Of a stretch of DNA of 64,000 nucleotides, positions 16,732-25,924 are shown piece by piece (positions within the stretch are counted from its first letter, which is position 1; each line of letters begins with the position of its first letter). The stretch lies in assembly GCF_014698235.1 (NCBI RefSeq), contig NZ_JACJSP010000016.1, positions 40,214-104,213 on the forward strand, written 5' to 3'. The DNA is from Limnothrix sp. FACHB-406 (lineage in GTDB: Bacteria > Cyanobacteriota > Cyanobacteriia > CACIAM-69d). The position numbers and the translations under genes are program-made. The notes under the pieces were generated by a model. The model ran no database searches, had not been told where the DNA came from, and saw only the letters and a program-made list of their open reading frames with translations.

Positions 16732-17910
16732 ATGATGGTCGATCGCCCTTTGCCCGCCGAACCTACCAAGCTCCCAAGGTTTCGGTGCTTAGACCTGCTG
16801 CGGGGTCTGGCGATCGCAGCCATGATCTTGGTGAACAATCCGGGCAGTTGGGCCCAGGTTTATCCCCCCCTGCTCCACGCCGAGTGGCACGGCTTCACGC
16901 CCACAGATTTGGTCTTTCCGCTGTTTTTGTTCGTGGTTGGGGGAGCCATGGCCTTCTCCTTGGGGCGCGTGGCGGAAAAGGCCCCACTCGATCGCCCCCA
17001 ACAGCGGCAAATCCATCGCAAATTGCTGCAACGGGTGCTGATTTTATTTGGCTTAGGCTTAGCCCTGAATGCCTCCACCCTGTTGATGCGGACTTGGTTT
17101 GAAGGGGCCCCGCTCCTCTGGGAAAAATGGCGAATTTTGGGTGTTTTGCAGCGGATTGCCTTGGCCTATGGTGCTTCGGCGCTCCTGGTTTTGCACTGCT
17201 CTCGGCGGGCCCAAGCGATCGCCGTGGCGGGCCTGTGGTTGGGCTATTGGGCCCTGTTGAGCACCACGCCGCTTACGCCTGATGGTTCGATCGTCGGTTG
17301 GGTCGATCGAACCCTGCTCGGCGCAAGTCATCTCTACCAACTCACCCTGAATCAACAAACCGTGGCCTTTGACCCGGAAGGACTGTTGAGCACCCTTCCC
17401 GCGATCGGGTCTACCCTAGCGGGCTATTGGGCGGTGCAGTGGCTGAAAACCCAGCCCATCAAAGCCCTCACCGCCTGGCGCTTGACGGGGGCCGGCGTAG
17501 GGGCGATCGCCCTGGGTCGCCTCTGGGATTTGGCGCTACCGCTGAATAAGCAACTTTGGACCAGTTCCTATGCGCTCTATGCCGCCGGTTGGTCGATCGT
17601 CTTGCTCGCAGGGTGCTATGCCCTCACGGAAATCCGGCGCGCCCACGGCATTAGCCGCCCCTTTGAAATTTTTGGGATGAACGCAATCACGGCTTTTGTG
17701 GGTTCCGGGTTGGTGGGTCGGCTGCTGAATCGCACCCACATTGGCAGCGGCCCCGATGCCCCCAGCACCTACCAATGGCTCTATCAAACCCTGTTCGCTT
17801 CCTGGGCGGGCCCCATGAGCGGCTCGCTGCTGTTTGCGATCGCGATGGTGCTGCTGTGGTGGTTGGCCATGTATGGGTTCTATCGCCGGGGCTGGTTTCT
17901 GAAGGTTTGA
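16732..17910 (+). CDS. Heparan-alpha-glucosaminide N-acetyltransferase-like membrane acyltransferase (DUF5009)
   Basis: About 392 aa with roughly ten membrane helices. RCLDLLRGLAIAAMILVNNPG and HGFTPTDLVFPLFLFVVGGAM are the hallmark first blocks of the HGSNAT/DUF5009 family, with the likely catalytic His in EWHGFTPTD. These proteins move acetyl groups from cytoplasmic acetyl-CoA to sugars on the other side of the membrane. The substrate in bacteria is unknown. The start is ATG 16732 or 16735; a TTG at 16714 is less likely. Confidence 0.85.
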   Translation: MMVDRPLPAEPTKLPRFRCLDLLRGLAIAAMILVNNPGSWAQVYPPLLHAEWHGFTPTDLVFPLFLFVVGGAMAFSLGRVAEKAPLDRPQQRQIHRKLLQRVLILFGLGLALNASTLLMRTWFEGAPLLWEKWRILGVLQRIALAYGASALLVLHCSRRAQAIAVAGLWLGYWALLSTTPLTPDGSIVGWVDRTLLGASHLYQLTLNQQTVAFDPEGLLSTLPAIGSTLAGYWAVQWLKTQPIKALTAWRLTGAGVGAIALGRLWDLALPLNKQLWTSSYALYAAGWSIVLLAGCYALTEIRRAHGISRPFEIFGMNAITAFVGSGLVGRLLNRTHIGSGPDAPSTYQWLYQTLFASWAGPMSGSLLFAIAMVLLWWLAMYGFYRRGWFLKV

Positions 17911-18197
17911 GGCTTGAGACCGCGACGAGTATGGGCTGGCAACGTTGAGAATTGGGGAATTTGCAGAGCAATTAGCAACCCGATCGACCCGATCGTCGCG
18001 CCTCATTTCCCACTCATCTGGGACTCATCTTGCCCGCCTACCTTGGTAAATGTGGACAGGCAACCCAGCAACTCCAACCAGCGCGATCGCCTCAAACCTT
18101 GTTGTGTAGAGACCCTGTGGATTCCTCAGGGGTGCTGCCTTGCCGTCGCCACGCCAGGTTTCTCAGTGTCACCCAATCTTTAGGTTCCAAGGACTGA

Positions 18198-18665
18198 ATG
18201 GTTATGAAACGGACTGTTGTAGCGTTGGTTTTGGCTATGAGCGCGATCGCCCCGGTTGCTGCCATGGCCGTTGCACAAACCCCCTCTGCCACCCTAGCCC
18301 AGCAAAGCCGCGTCACCCTGCCCAAACAGTCAACCAGGGTGCTCAAGTCCGGAAACTTCATGGCCCTGGAGCATCCCACCCAAGGCACAGCCCGAATCGT
18401 GATGGAAGGCTCTCAGAAAATTCTGGAATTTGGCAATAACTTCCGCAGTGACAGCGGCCCAGCTCTGAGGGTGGTGTTGCATCGATCTGCCCGACCGGGA
18501 ATGCAACTAACGGAAGGCCAATACGTGGTGTTGAGTGCGTTGCAAAAAACCTCCGGTTCCCAACGTTACGTGATCCCCAACAATCTCAATTTGGCGCAAT
18601 ACCAATCCGTGGCCATTTGGTGCCAACAGTTCAATGCCACCTTTGGGGCCGCAACGCTGAACTAG
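18198..18665 (+). CDS. Secreted DM13-domain protein
   Basis: This 155 aa protein has a Sec signal peptide (KRTVVALVLAMSAIAPVAAMA) and a DM13 domain of about 100 residues. The domain includes the Gly-Asn-Phe start (LKSGNFMALEHPTQGTARIV), LEFGNNFRSDSGPALRVVLH and a conserved Cys in SVAIWCQQFNATFGAATL. DM13 is proposed to be a redox or haem-binding extracellular domain. AAGGA lies before the start, and ATG 18204 is an alternative start. Confidence 0.85.
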   Translation: MVMKRTVVALVLAMSAIAPVAAMAVAQTPSATLAQQSRVTLPKQSTRVLKSGNFMALEHPTQGTARIVMEGSQKILEFGNNFRSDSGPALRVVLHRSARPGMQLTEGQYVVLSALQKTSGSQRYVIPNNLNLAQYQSVAIWCQQFNATFGAATLN

Positions 18666-18744
18666 AATTCCGTTGATTTTGAAGTTGTGAATCAGAGCCA
18701 TACCCAACCCAATTGGCATCCAGCGATTTAGCACAATGTCGCTC

Positions 18745-18797
18745 ATGGCTAAGTAGCTAATGGCCAAGTGATTAGTGGCCAGGTGATGAGCGGCCAG
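18745..18797. repeat. 15-bp tandem repeat
   Basis: About 3.5 units of ATGGCCAAGTGATTA-type sequence lie about 14 bases beyond the stop codon of the kinase-GUN4 gene (which is read leftward). Confidence 0.75.
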
Positions 18798-18810
18798 TGC
18801 CAATGGATCG

Positions 18811-20364
18811 TCAACGGATTAAGTAATCGGCCAGGGTTTGGGCATGGTTCCACCATCGGGGGCCGCCCACCCAGTTGCGGGAAGGCAAATGCCCGATCGG
18901 GGCATCGGCTCGAAACTGAAAGGTCTCGTCTCGGGTGTCGGAGCGGCTGCCGGGCCAACCCACTGTCTGGCAAAACTGGTTATAGTCCCGGCTTTGAAGG
19001 ATCAGGCGGCTTTGGATCATCAGCCCAAAGCGGCCGTGGCTGTAGTGCATCCACAGCAGGTCGATCGCCAGCAAATCGGGCCGGCTGAGGCGGGGAATGT
19101 CGCCCACTTGCACAAAACGCCGTCGCCCGTCCAGTTGCTGACAGAGCAGTTGGCGGGTTAGTTCGTCGGCCTGTTGCCATTCCCCGGTGGCTAAGAGCCG
19201 CTCTAGGGGGTGGTAATCGAGGCCCACCACGGACACCACCACGCCCCGATCGCACAGGGGAGTTTTGACCAGTCGGGATGGCAACAACCGATTTAGCCAA
19301 GGGGGTTGGGGCGCGGACAGGCTGGGCAAGGGGCGAAAGGGCGGCTGGTTGCTGCTGCCCAAGCCGGTTTGGGTGGGCACTTCGTGGCTGGGCAGTCGTA
19401 GGGGAAAGGTGGTGATGGTGGGTTGGTCGTTGGGGGATGCGGCGGGCCGATCGACTCGTGCTCGTTGCTTTTCGGGGGTTGGCGCTGGCTGGGGCGATCG
19501 ATCCAAAGCGGCCAACATGTCGGCGGCGGTGGCGTAGCGCTGACCGGTGGCTCGGGTAACGGCGCGATCGAGCACCGTCCCCAATCGGGGCGGGATCGTG
19601 ACCCTTGGGGGCAAAAAATCTCGCCAAACCCAAGCATCGCTGGTGCTGTCGCGCAGCATGAAGGGCGACACCCCCGTTAGCAACCGCAAGCAGGTAACAC
19701 CCAAGCTATAGAGATCGCTGGCGGGCAGAGCTTTGCCGGCCAGTTGCTCCGGGGCGATATATTCCGGGGAGCCAATCACCGTGCCGGTTTTGTCCCACCA
19801 ATAGGGATCAATCACCTTGGCGATGCCGAAGTCGATCAGCACCATTCGCCGATCGCTCAGGCGGCGAATGAAGTTGCTGGGCTTGATGTCCCGATGCACC
19901 ACGCCGCGATCGTGCACGAATTGCAAAATTGGCAACACATCCCGCAGCAAGGCTTCGACTTTGCGAGCAGACCAAGGGCCGCCCAGGGCTTCGCGATTCA
20001 GGGTGGGCCCTTCGATCCATTCCTGCATTAAATAAATGGTTTGGTCAGCTTCCACAAAGTCCAAAAACTGAGGAATTTGGGGATGGGATCCGAGATCGGC
20101 CAACAGGCGAGCTTCGCTGGTGAACAGGCGACGGGCTTTGGGATCTTCCGCAAAGGAACCCACCAACTGTTTGATCACGCAGGGGGGGCGATCGGGCTGG
20201 GTTAGGTCTTTGGCCAAAAAAGTGTAGCCAAATCCACCGCGTCCGATCGGGGATTGGGGCAAGTAGCGATCGCCCAGCCGCAGCGGTCGGCCACAGGCAG
20301 CACAGTTCGCTGCATGATCGTCATTTTCGGGGGCCGTGCAACGGGAGTTTAAGCAGTAGCTCAT
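18811..20364 (-). CDS. Serine/threonine protein kinase with zinc ribbon and GUN4-like domain
   Basis: 517 aa. A four-Cys ribbon opens the protein (MSYCLNSRCTAPENDD ... CAACG). The kinase domain spans about 30-290, with the glycine loop GRGGFGYTF, the Lys in CVIKQL, the catalytic loop VVHRDIKPSNFI, the DFG in LIDFGIAKV and SPEYIAPEQ. A Pro-rich linker leads to a GUN4-like domain (about 365-515) with YHPLERLLATGEWQQADE and LLWMHYSHGRFGLMIQS. GUN4 domains bind porphyrins and stimulate Mg-chelatase, so the kinase may be gated by tetrapyrroles; that is inference. It overlaps the cyclase gene by ATGA (20361-20364), pointing to coupled translation. Confidence 0.9.
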   Translation of the reverse strand: MSYCLNSRCTAPENDDHAANCAACGRPLRLGDRYLPQSPIGRGGFGYTFLAKDLTQPDRPPCVIKQLVGSFAEDPKARRLFTSEARLLADLGSHPQIPQFLDFVEADQTIYLMQEWIEGPTLNREALGGPWSARKVEALLRDVLPILQFVHDRGVVHRDIKPSNFIRRLSDRRMVLIDFGIAKVIDPYWWDKTGTVIGSPEYIAPEQLAGKALPASDLYSLGVTCLRLLTGVSPFMLRDSTSDAWVWRDFLPPRVTIPPRLGTVLDRAVTRATGQRYATAADMLAALDRSPQPAPTPEKQRARVDRPAASPNDQPTITTFPLRLPSHEVPTQTGLGSSNQPPFRPLPSLSAPQPPWLNRLLPSRLVKTPLCDRGVVVSVVGLDYHPLERLLATGEWQQADELTRQLLCQQLDGRRRFVQVGDIPRLSRPDLLAIDLLWMHYSHGRFGLMIQSRLILQSRDYNQFCQTVGWPGSRSDTRDETFQFRADAPIGHLPSRNWVGGPRWWNHAQTLADYLIR

Positions 20365-22076
20365 GACGGGGGATGTGGATGCAAACCAGGATCTGAATCT
20401 TGGTGGCTGCTGAGTTCACCGATTAACCAATAGGTGATCATTTCGCCTTTGCCCTTCACAGCAATTGTGCCCCGTTGCTCCAAGTGGAAATAGCTGTGCA
20501 GGCGATCGAAGGCCGCTTGGCTGACTTGAATTCGCCCCGGCTGCCCCAGGGTTTCCATCCGGCTGGCCACATTCACCGTGTCGCCCCAGAGGTCATAGAC
20601 CAGCTTTTTCATCCCAATCACCCCGGCTACGGCGCTGCCGCTGTGGATGCCAATTCGCAACCGAAAAGGGCTGCCATCGGGCTTGCGATATTGCCCGATC
20701 GCCTGTTGCATGGCCAGGGCTAAATGGGCGATCGCAAAGGCGCTGTTCGATCGGGGCTTGGGCACACCGCCCACCACCATGTAGGCATCCCCGATCGTCT
20801 TGATTTTTTCCAGGCCGTATTGCTCCACCAGATCATCAAAGGTGCAAAACACATCATTCAGGAATTGCACCACCACCGTTGGCGGGTGCTGGGCGGCAAA
20901 GCTGGTGAAATCCACGAGATCCGCAAACAAAACGGTCACATCGTTGAAGGTTTCCGCCACGGTTTGGGAGCCGCTGGCCAGTTGTTCCGCCACGCCAGCG
21001 GGCAAGATGTTGTGCAACAGGTCGTTGATGCGATCGGTCTGGGCCGCCAGTTCAGCCGTGCGGCGGGCCACGCGCTGCTCTAGTTCACGGTTGAGGGCCG
21101 CGAGCGATCGCGCCGATCGGGAGCGCTCGGATTCCGCCGCCGACAGCACCATCGAAGTAATCGTGATTACGCCCAAAAAGGCCTGCAAAAACAGCACCGC
21201 CTGTTGGGTGCTGCTGGCTTTGGCCACAAAGGGGCCCATCCCAAAGGCCGTGCCCCCGATCGCGATCGCTGAAATCAGAAATGACCCCACCGCTGCGGCC
21301 CTTGGCCCAAACTGCATCCCCGCCCACACCACCAGGGGAAAGGGCAAATATTCCAAAGGATAGCGAGCAATATCCGCCTCCGTTTGGGCCCAAAAGACAA
21401 TGCCGCTACTGCCGAGTAATAGCCCGAGCCAAAGGGTGCGCAGGAGCGATCGGCGCGTGCTTTTGTGTCGGCGCAGGCGGGTGATTCGTTGCCAATCTTG
21501 TTGCTGGAGTTGGGCCACCATCAAAATCAGCGGCACAAAGACCAATATCCCCATGGCATCGCCCAAAAACCAGCCCCAACGCACCGTCGCAAACTCCGAC
21601 CAAGGCAAGTTGCCGGTTAAGCACAGGGCCAACACACCGCAGGTGCAATTAATTTGGGGGGCAATTAGCACACCGCTGACCAAAAACTTCAGCACATTCG
21701 ACACGCGATCGAACACATTGCTGCCCCCCAGCCGCCGAAACAGCCACACCCCAAGAACAGCCTGAACCGTTGCGCCCGTGCAGCCAAACAGTCCCAACAG
21801 GGGAATGGTGATCCCTGAGTGGATCAGGTCATAGAAATTGATGCCGATGGCGATCGCCGGCCACAGCCGAAAACCACCCAACATCAGGGCCGCTTGGGCA
21901 ATGCCGGCCGAGGGCCAAACCGCCGTGCCAATTTGGTGCAACCCCGGCAGGGACACGGCCACATAGGCCGCGAGTCCGTAGGCGATCGCCACCACAATAA
22001 TAATTGACCCGACCAGTTCTCCTCGGGAGCCGGGTTGCGCAAGTTTCCCAAATTTAACCAGCCAGCGATGATTCAA
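20361..22076 (-). CDS. MASE1-domain adenylate cyclase (class III)
   Basis: About 571 aa. The N-terminal half (to about 300) is the MASE1 sensory membrane domain with eight hydrophobic helices (for example GTAVWPSAGIAQAALMLGG and WFLGDAMGILVFVPLIL). A coiled linker follows, then a class III cyclase domain (about 360-550). Metal Asp residues lie in VTVLFADLVDFTSFA and KTIGDAYMVVGG. The Lys in EKIKTIGD and Asp in YDLWGDTVNVASRME are the ATP-selecting and catalytic positions, so cyclic AMP is the expected product. The most upstream start is TTG at 22076; no ATG fits and no ribosome site is visible, so the start is uncertain. Confidence 0.88.
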   Translation of the reverse strand: MNHRWLVKFGKLAQPGSRGELVGSIIIVVAIAYGLAAYVAVSLPGLHQIGTAVWPSAGIAQAALMLGGFRLWPAIAIGINFYDLIHSGITIPLLGLFGCTGATVQAVLGVWLFRRLGGSNVFDRVSNVLKFLVSGVLIAPQINCTCGVLALCLTGNLPWSEFATVRWGWFLGDAMGILVFVPLILMVAQLQQQDWQRITRLRRHKSTRRSLLRTLWLGLLLGSSGIVFWAQTEADIARYPLEYLPFPLVVWAGMQFGPRAAAVGSFLISAIAIGGTAFGMGPFVAKASSTQQAVLFLQAFLGVITITSMVLSAAESERSRSARSLAALNRELEQRVARRTAELAAQTDRINDLLHNILPAGVAEQLASGSQTVAETFNDVTVLFADLVDFTSFAAQHPPTVVVQFLNDVFCTFDDLVEQYGLEKIKTIGDAYMVVGGVPKPRSNSAFAIAHLALAMQQAIGQYRKPDGSPFRLRIGIHSGSAVAGVIGMKKLVYDLWGDTVNVASRMETLGQPGRIQVSQAAFDRLHSYFHLEQRGTIAVKGKGEMITYWLIGELSSHQDSDPGLHPHPPS

Positions 22077-22595
22077 AATCCGTTGGGCGCTTGCTTGGGG
22101 AGCCTAGTGGGGAGGGAGCGATCGGGGGTGGATCGGACGCAATGCTAATGGAGATCCTAATGCGAGAAACGCTGAAGCATCGATCAAGGCCGGCGCTGGA
22201 AAATCGGGATAAGGACGATGAGTTCCTGGATTAGTTCATGAGCGGGGCATTTTCAATCATGAATTAGGTCTCATGAGTGGGGTCACGAGTTGAGTAATTG
22301 GATTGGGTGATTGGGTTGGGTAATTGAGATTGGCCGATCGCCCAAAATGGCCATCACCAAACGGCCACAATCAAGATGGCTATCAGATTCAATAGCAGTT
22401 GACAGAACACCAAGCCTTGGGGATGATGGTAAATCGGCGCTTAGTCAGCCAACGACGACCTAGCGACCCCCGATCGCCCCGCTTGTTTGAAACGGCTGCG
22501 ATCGCGTCGCGTTGCAATCTTGCTCGGATCGGGTCGAGCAAAAGCCAGCCTCCGCGCCAGCTACCCGTACGGCAACCCTCATTTTCGGAACTTCC
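22077..22595. other. Divergent intergenic region upstream of rplU
   Basis: About 520 bases. The left part (22225-22340) is low-complexity, with repeated ATGAGTGGGG and ATTGGATTGGGTG-like words. The right part holds a likely promoter for rplU-rpmA and a leader of about 170 bases in which a ribosomal protein autoregulatory structure would be expected, but I cannot define one. Confidence 0.5.
22399..22427 (+). promoter_or_regulatory. Candidate rplU promoter
   Basis: A perfect -35 box TTGACA (22399-22404) is followed after 17 bases by GATGAT (22422-22427), a weak -10 box. It lies about 170 bases before rplU. Confidence 0.35.
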
Positions 22596-22934
22596 ATGGC
22601 CTACGCAATTGTTGAAACCAGCGGCACACAACTTTGTGTCGAACCGGGTCGTTTCTATGACGTGAACCGGGTGTTCGCAGAAGTAGACGAAACCGTTACG
22701 CTCGATCGCGTTCTGTTGGTTCGCGACGGCGAAACGATCGACATCGGCGCACCCACCCTCGAAGGGGCCACCGTCACCGCCAAAGTGCTGCGCCACTTCC
22801 GCGGCCGGAAGATTATTGTTTATAAGATGCGCCCCAAAAAGAAAACCCGCAAAAAGCAAGGTCATCGCCAAGAATTGACCCGTTTGGTGATTGAGTCGAT
22901 CACCTACGGTGGCAAGACCGTTGCGGCGGAATAA
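22596..22934 (+). CDS. rplU: 50S ribosomal protein L21
   Basis: This 112 aa protein starts MAYAIVETSGTQLCVEPGRF, typical of bacterial and plastid L21. It contains DRVLLVRDGETIDIGAPTLEGATV, the basic MRPKKKTRKKQGHRQELTRL and ITYG near the end. L21 binds 23S rRNA domain I in the large subunit. The ATG at 22596 gives the conserved start. It is followed after 124 bases by rpmA, the usual pairing. Confidence 0.97.
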   Translation: MAYAIVETSGTQLCVEPGRFYDVNRVFAEVDETVTLDRVLLVRDGETIDIGAPTLEGATVTAKVLRHFRGRKIIVYKMRPKKKTRKKQGHRQELTRLVIESITYGGKTVAAE

Positions 22935-23058
22935 ATCGATCGGGAATTGCTTTGGTTCATCTCCATCAGCCCGCTGGTGGTTGCATGGGCCAAGGCGCGA
23001 TCGAGTGGCAGCCCCCACAGTAGCGAAATTCAACCGAAGTTTTTAGAGGTAGCTCGTC

Positions 23059-23331
23059 ATGGCTCATAAAAAAGGGACAGGTAGTACTCGTAACGGTCGC
23101 GACTCTAATTCCAAGCGCTTGGGTGTGAAGCGCTACGGCGGTCAAATCGTCCGCGCTGGAAACATCCTGGTGCGTCAACGGGGCACTCAGTTCCACCCCG
23201 GCAACAATGTGGGTCGCGGCAACGATGACACCCTGTTCGCCTTAGTGGATGGTGTGGTGACCTTCGAGCGTCGCGGCAAGAGCGGCAAAAAGGTCAGCGT
23301 TTATCCCGCTGCTGCTGCTGTCGAAGCCTAG
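23059..23331 (+). CDS. rpmA: 50S ribosomal protein L27
   Basis: This 90 aa protein starts [20 protein letters not shown] with the standard [19 protein letters not shown] core. The N-terminal tail of L27 reaches the peptidyl transferase centre. GAGGTAG lies upstream of the ATG. The usual acid-rich start of firmicute L27 is absent, as expected. It is probably co-transcribed with rplU. Confidence 0.97.
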   Translation: MAHKKGTGSTRNGRDSNSKRLGVKRYGGQIVRAGNILVRQRGTQFHPGNNVGRGNDDTLFALVDGVVTFERRGKSGKKVSVYPAAAAVEA

Positions 23332-23653
23332 GGACTTTCTCCGTCTCTCAGCATCGCTCATTAGATTGACCTTTGAGGGGCGATCGAGCGATCCAGGATC
23401 AGAACATTCAGCCATCATTGGGCGAATTTTTTGAACTCTGGATCTAAGGCTTGATCGCCCCTTAAGTCATGGCTGGATCGATTGCGGCTCCCAACCCGAT
23501 CGCCCTAGGCAAGGGGCTTAAGCCCCTTGTCCCTCACGACTTCGCAACGGCAATGTCAGGGTTTTGGGCGATTTGACAACAGACCCCAAGGCCCCTTGCC
23601 CCTCACGATTTTGCAGCGACAGAACAGGGAGTTGGGGGATTGGGCCACGGCTC
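23332..23653. other. Intergenic region with dispersed and local repeats
   Basis: About 320 bases 3' of rpmA and 3' of the WGR gene. It holds the dispersed palindrome at 23510-23529. It also has an imperfect direct repeat, CCCCTTGTCCCTCACGACTT (about 23523) versus CCCCTTGCCCCTCACGATTT (about 23592). No gene is seen. Confidence 0.55.
23510..23529. repeat. 20-bp perfect palindrome, copy 1
   Basis: CAAGGGGCTTAAGCCCCTTG is its own reverse complement; an identical copy lies at 45257-45276. Such GGGGCTTAAGCCCC palindromes are often dispersed in cyanobacterial intergenic DNA. It could act as a transcription terminator for rpmA. Confidence 0.85.
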
Positions 23654-25081
23654 CTAGTCCACCAGCCGCTTAATTTCCCCGCAAACGCGATAAAACTGTC
23701 CCCGGGCCGATTCCCGCAACTCGCTCACCACATACTTAGCGCCCTCTTCGCGCACATTGCGGGGAAACTGCACATTCCAATCGGCATGGTAACCAGGGGA
23801 CAAAACCCGCACTCGCAACTTGTCCCGATCGCGCACACATTGCACCACGATGCCTTCGCCGGGACTGCTGACCCGTTCCACCACATCCGAAACCGCCGTG
23901 CCTTCCCCTTGGGGTGCAAGAATTTCAGCCGGTGCGGGGATTTGCCCCTGCTGGGCCGCCTCGATCGCCTCGGGACTCACATCCAAACAAGCCAAATAGC
24001 CATTGGTCGTCACCAAATACAACCGGCGATCGTGCCATTGCATAGACAGGGCCGATCCGCAGCCGCTTGCTAACTTCCAAAGCCGTGTTCCGGTGCGATC
24101 GAAACAATAAATTGACGAGCAATTATCCCCCGCAAAAATATATTGCCCCGCCGCATCAGCCGCACAAGAATAAACCGCTGAATCGCACTGGCATTGGGTT
24201 AATAATTCGCCCTGCTTGCTGAACTCATAAACCAATTTACTGCTCGTGCCTGCATAAACCGTGGAGCACCCTTGCCAACCAAATAGCACAGAGCCTTTGG
24301 TGGGTTGTTGCCATTGCACGCGCCCTTCCAAAAAGTCATAGCAGGTGATGCCATTGCTGTGACCGTGGTAGATTCCTTGGTCATCACAACGCACCATCCA
24401 ACCGGCTTGGCCCGTGGAAAGCCTAGTCCAATTGCGCTCTTCATCTTCCGGGTGAAACAGCGCCACCTGACCATTTTGATCGGAAACGCCTAGCCATCCG
24501 TCATAAATATCGAGCCAATAAATGTCGATGTTTTCTTCAATTTCATAGGCCAGTCGTGGCAGTTTTCCCGACAAGTCATAGACATTGCCGTCATCGCAAC
24601 CGGCATAGAACCATAAATCATCGGCTACCAAACATTTCACACCGTCGGGTAGCTGAAATTGATTGAGAACTTGGCCTTCCAAGTCAAGAGCAAACACTTG
24701 GCCCGATTGATTGCCTACCCAACAGGCGGTGGGGCCGATGAAAATGCCAAAGGCGGCGGCTCCGGAGTTGAATTGCCACAGCACGGGGGCCGATCGGGCG
24801 GTGGAGCGACTGCTGGTGACCTGGCGGCGCGTGACGGAACGCTTGGGCCGGCCCCCTTGCACGGCGGGTTCATAGCCCTTGCGCAGTTTTTCTTGAATCT
24901 TTTTTTGGGCAGCGGCCTGGGCTTTTTCGGGGGTGGGATAGTCCTGGGTTTGCAGCCGTCCAGAATCCCCGATTCGGCCGTAGCGGATGCTGACGGTGGT
25001 GTCTTGCACCGTGACTTCATAGAACTTGTGGGATCCGCCGTCGGCTTCTGACAGCTCCAGGTAGGTGACGGAATGGCTCAT
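23654..25081 (-). CDS. WGR-domain protein with PQQ/WD40-like beta-propeller
   Basis: 475 aa. The first 80 residues form a WGR domain (YLELSEADGGSHKFYEV, VSIRYGRIGDSGRLQ, AAAQKKIQEKLRKGYEP), the module also found in PARPs and MolR-like regulators, where it may bind nucleic acid. After a basic linker the rest is a propeller of repeated strands such as ACWVGNQSGQVFALDLEGQV and IFAGDNCSSIYCFDRTGTRLW. No catalytic domain follows. WGR-propeller fusions are common in cyanobacteria; the role is unknown. Confidence 0.85.
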   Translation of the reverse strand: MSHSVTYLELSEADGGSHKFYEVTVQDTTVSIRYGRIGDSGRLQTQDYPTPEKAQAAAQKKIQEKLRKGYEPAVQGGRPKRSVTRRQVTSSRSTARSAPVLWQFNSGAAAFGIFIGPTACWVGNQSGQVFALDLEGQVLNQFQLPDGVKCLVADDLWFYAGCDDGNVYDLSGKLPRLAYEIEENIDIYWLDIYDGWLGVSDQNGQVALFHPEDEERNWTRLSTGQAGWMVRCDDQGIYHGHSNGITCYDFLEGRVQWQQPTKGSVLFGWQGCSTVYAGTSSKLVYEFSKQGELLTQCQCDSAVYSCAADAAGQYIFAGDNCSSIYCFDRTGTRLWKLASGCGSALSMQWHDRRLYLVTTNGYLACLDVSPEAIEAAQQGQIPAPAEILAPQGEGTAVSDVVERVSSPGEGIVVQCVRDRDKLRVRVLSPGYHADWNVQFPRNVREEGAKYVVSELRESARGQFYRVCGEIKRLVD

Positions 25082-25206
25082 GGGGGGGCTGAGGGAGAGT
25101 TGAAATCTGCCCGATCGGGAAGACTTGCTCCAACCTAGCTTCTGTGGATGGGTTGATCAACTGATTGCCAATGGGGGGCAATTTGGACGGCAGGATGACT
25201 GAATTC

Positions 25207-25271
25207 CCCGATCGCGCCACCCGATCGCGCTACCCGATCGCGCCACCTGATCGCGTCACCCGATCGCCTCA
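25207..25271. repeat. 13-bp tandem repeat, five units, behind ruvA
   Basis: Five units of CCCGATCGCGCCA (variants at three positions) begin six bases beyond the ruvA stop codon. Each unit contains GATCGC, half of the HIP1 palindrome. Confidence 0.9.
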
Positions 25272-25277
25272 AATACC

Positions 25278-25907
25278 TCAAAGGGCCGATTGACTCAGCC
25301 AGGCGATCGCCTCGCGAATCCACCGCTCTGGATCGCCTTCCTTGCTGAGGGCGGTTTGCTGGCCCACGGCCTCCAAGGCTTGGGTCACTTCCCGATCGCT
25401 GTAGCCCAGAGCCAGAAGGGTCATTTCCACATCTTCCCGCACCAGCCCCACCGGCCCGGCCGCGGGCGTGGTGGACAGCCCCGACTGATCGCGCCATTCC
25501 GCCAACTTGGTCTTTAGTTCTAGGGCGATTCGGCCGGCGGTTTTGGGGCCAATGCCGGGGGTTTTTGCCAGCAGGTTGGCGTTGCCGCTGACGATCGCTT
25601 GGATTAGCACCGGTAATTCCAGGCGATCGAGCAGGGCGATCGCCAACTGCGGCCCCACGCCATTCACGGCAATCAGTTGACGAAACAGATCCCGCTCCGC
25701 CACCGTGGCAAACCCAAATAGCAACCATCGATCGTCTCGCAGTTGCAAATGGGTGAAAACCTGTACCGTTTCGCCAATCATCCATTCCATGGTCGATCGG
25801 GGCAACAGTTGCACTTCATAGCCCACCTGAGCCACATCCAACAGCCCGATCGCCCGATTGCCCTGCACCTGAAGGGCTACAACCTGACCACGCAACGATC
25901 CAATCAT
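25278..25907 (-). CDS. ruvA: Holliday junction branch migration protein RuvA
   Basis: 209 aa. RuvA binds four-way junctions and loads the RuvB motor. It has the N-terminal OB-fold (MIGSLRGQVVALQVQGNRAIGLLDVAQVGYEV) and two helix-hairpin-helix motifs (LIAVNGVGPQLAIALLDRL and LLAKTPGIGPKTAGRIALEL). The C-terminal RuvB-binding three-helix domain has ALGYSDREVTQALEAVG. The length is normal. No ruvB or ruvC is nearby. Confidence 0.96.
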   Translation of the reverse strand: MIGSLRGQVVALQVQGNRAIGLLDVAQVGYEVQLLPRSTMEWMIGETVQVFTHLQLRDDRWLLFGFATVAERDLFRQLIAVNGVGPQLAIALLDRLELPVLIQAIVSGNANLLAKTPGIGPKTAGRIALELKTKLAEWRDQSGLSTTPAAGPVGLVREDVEMTLLALGYSDREVTQALEAVGQQTALSKEGDPERWIREAIAWLSQSAL

Positions 25908-25924
25908 TCGCGCCTCATTCGCGC

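Noticed and set aside
18980..19633. 217-codon frame overlapping the kinase linker
   Set aside because: Other-frame translation of the Pro-rich linker on the same strand; the kinase frame is supported by motifs on both sides.
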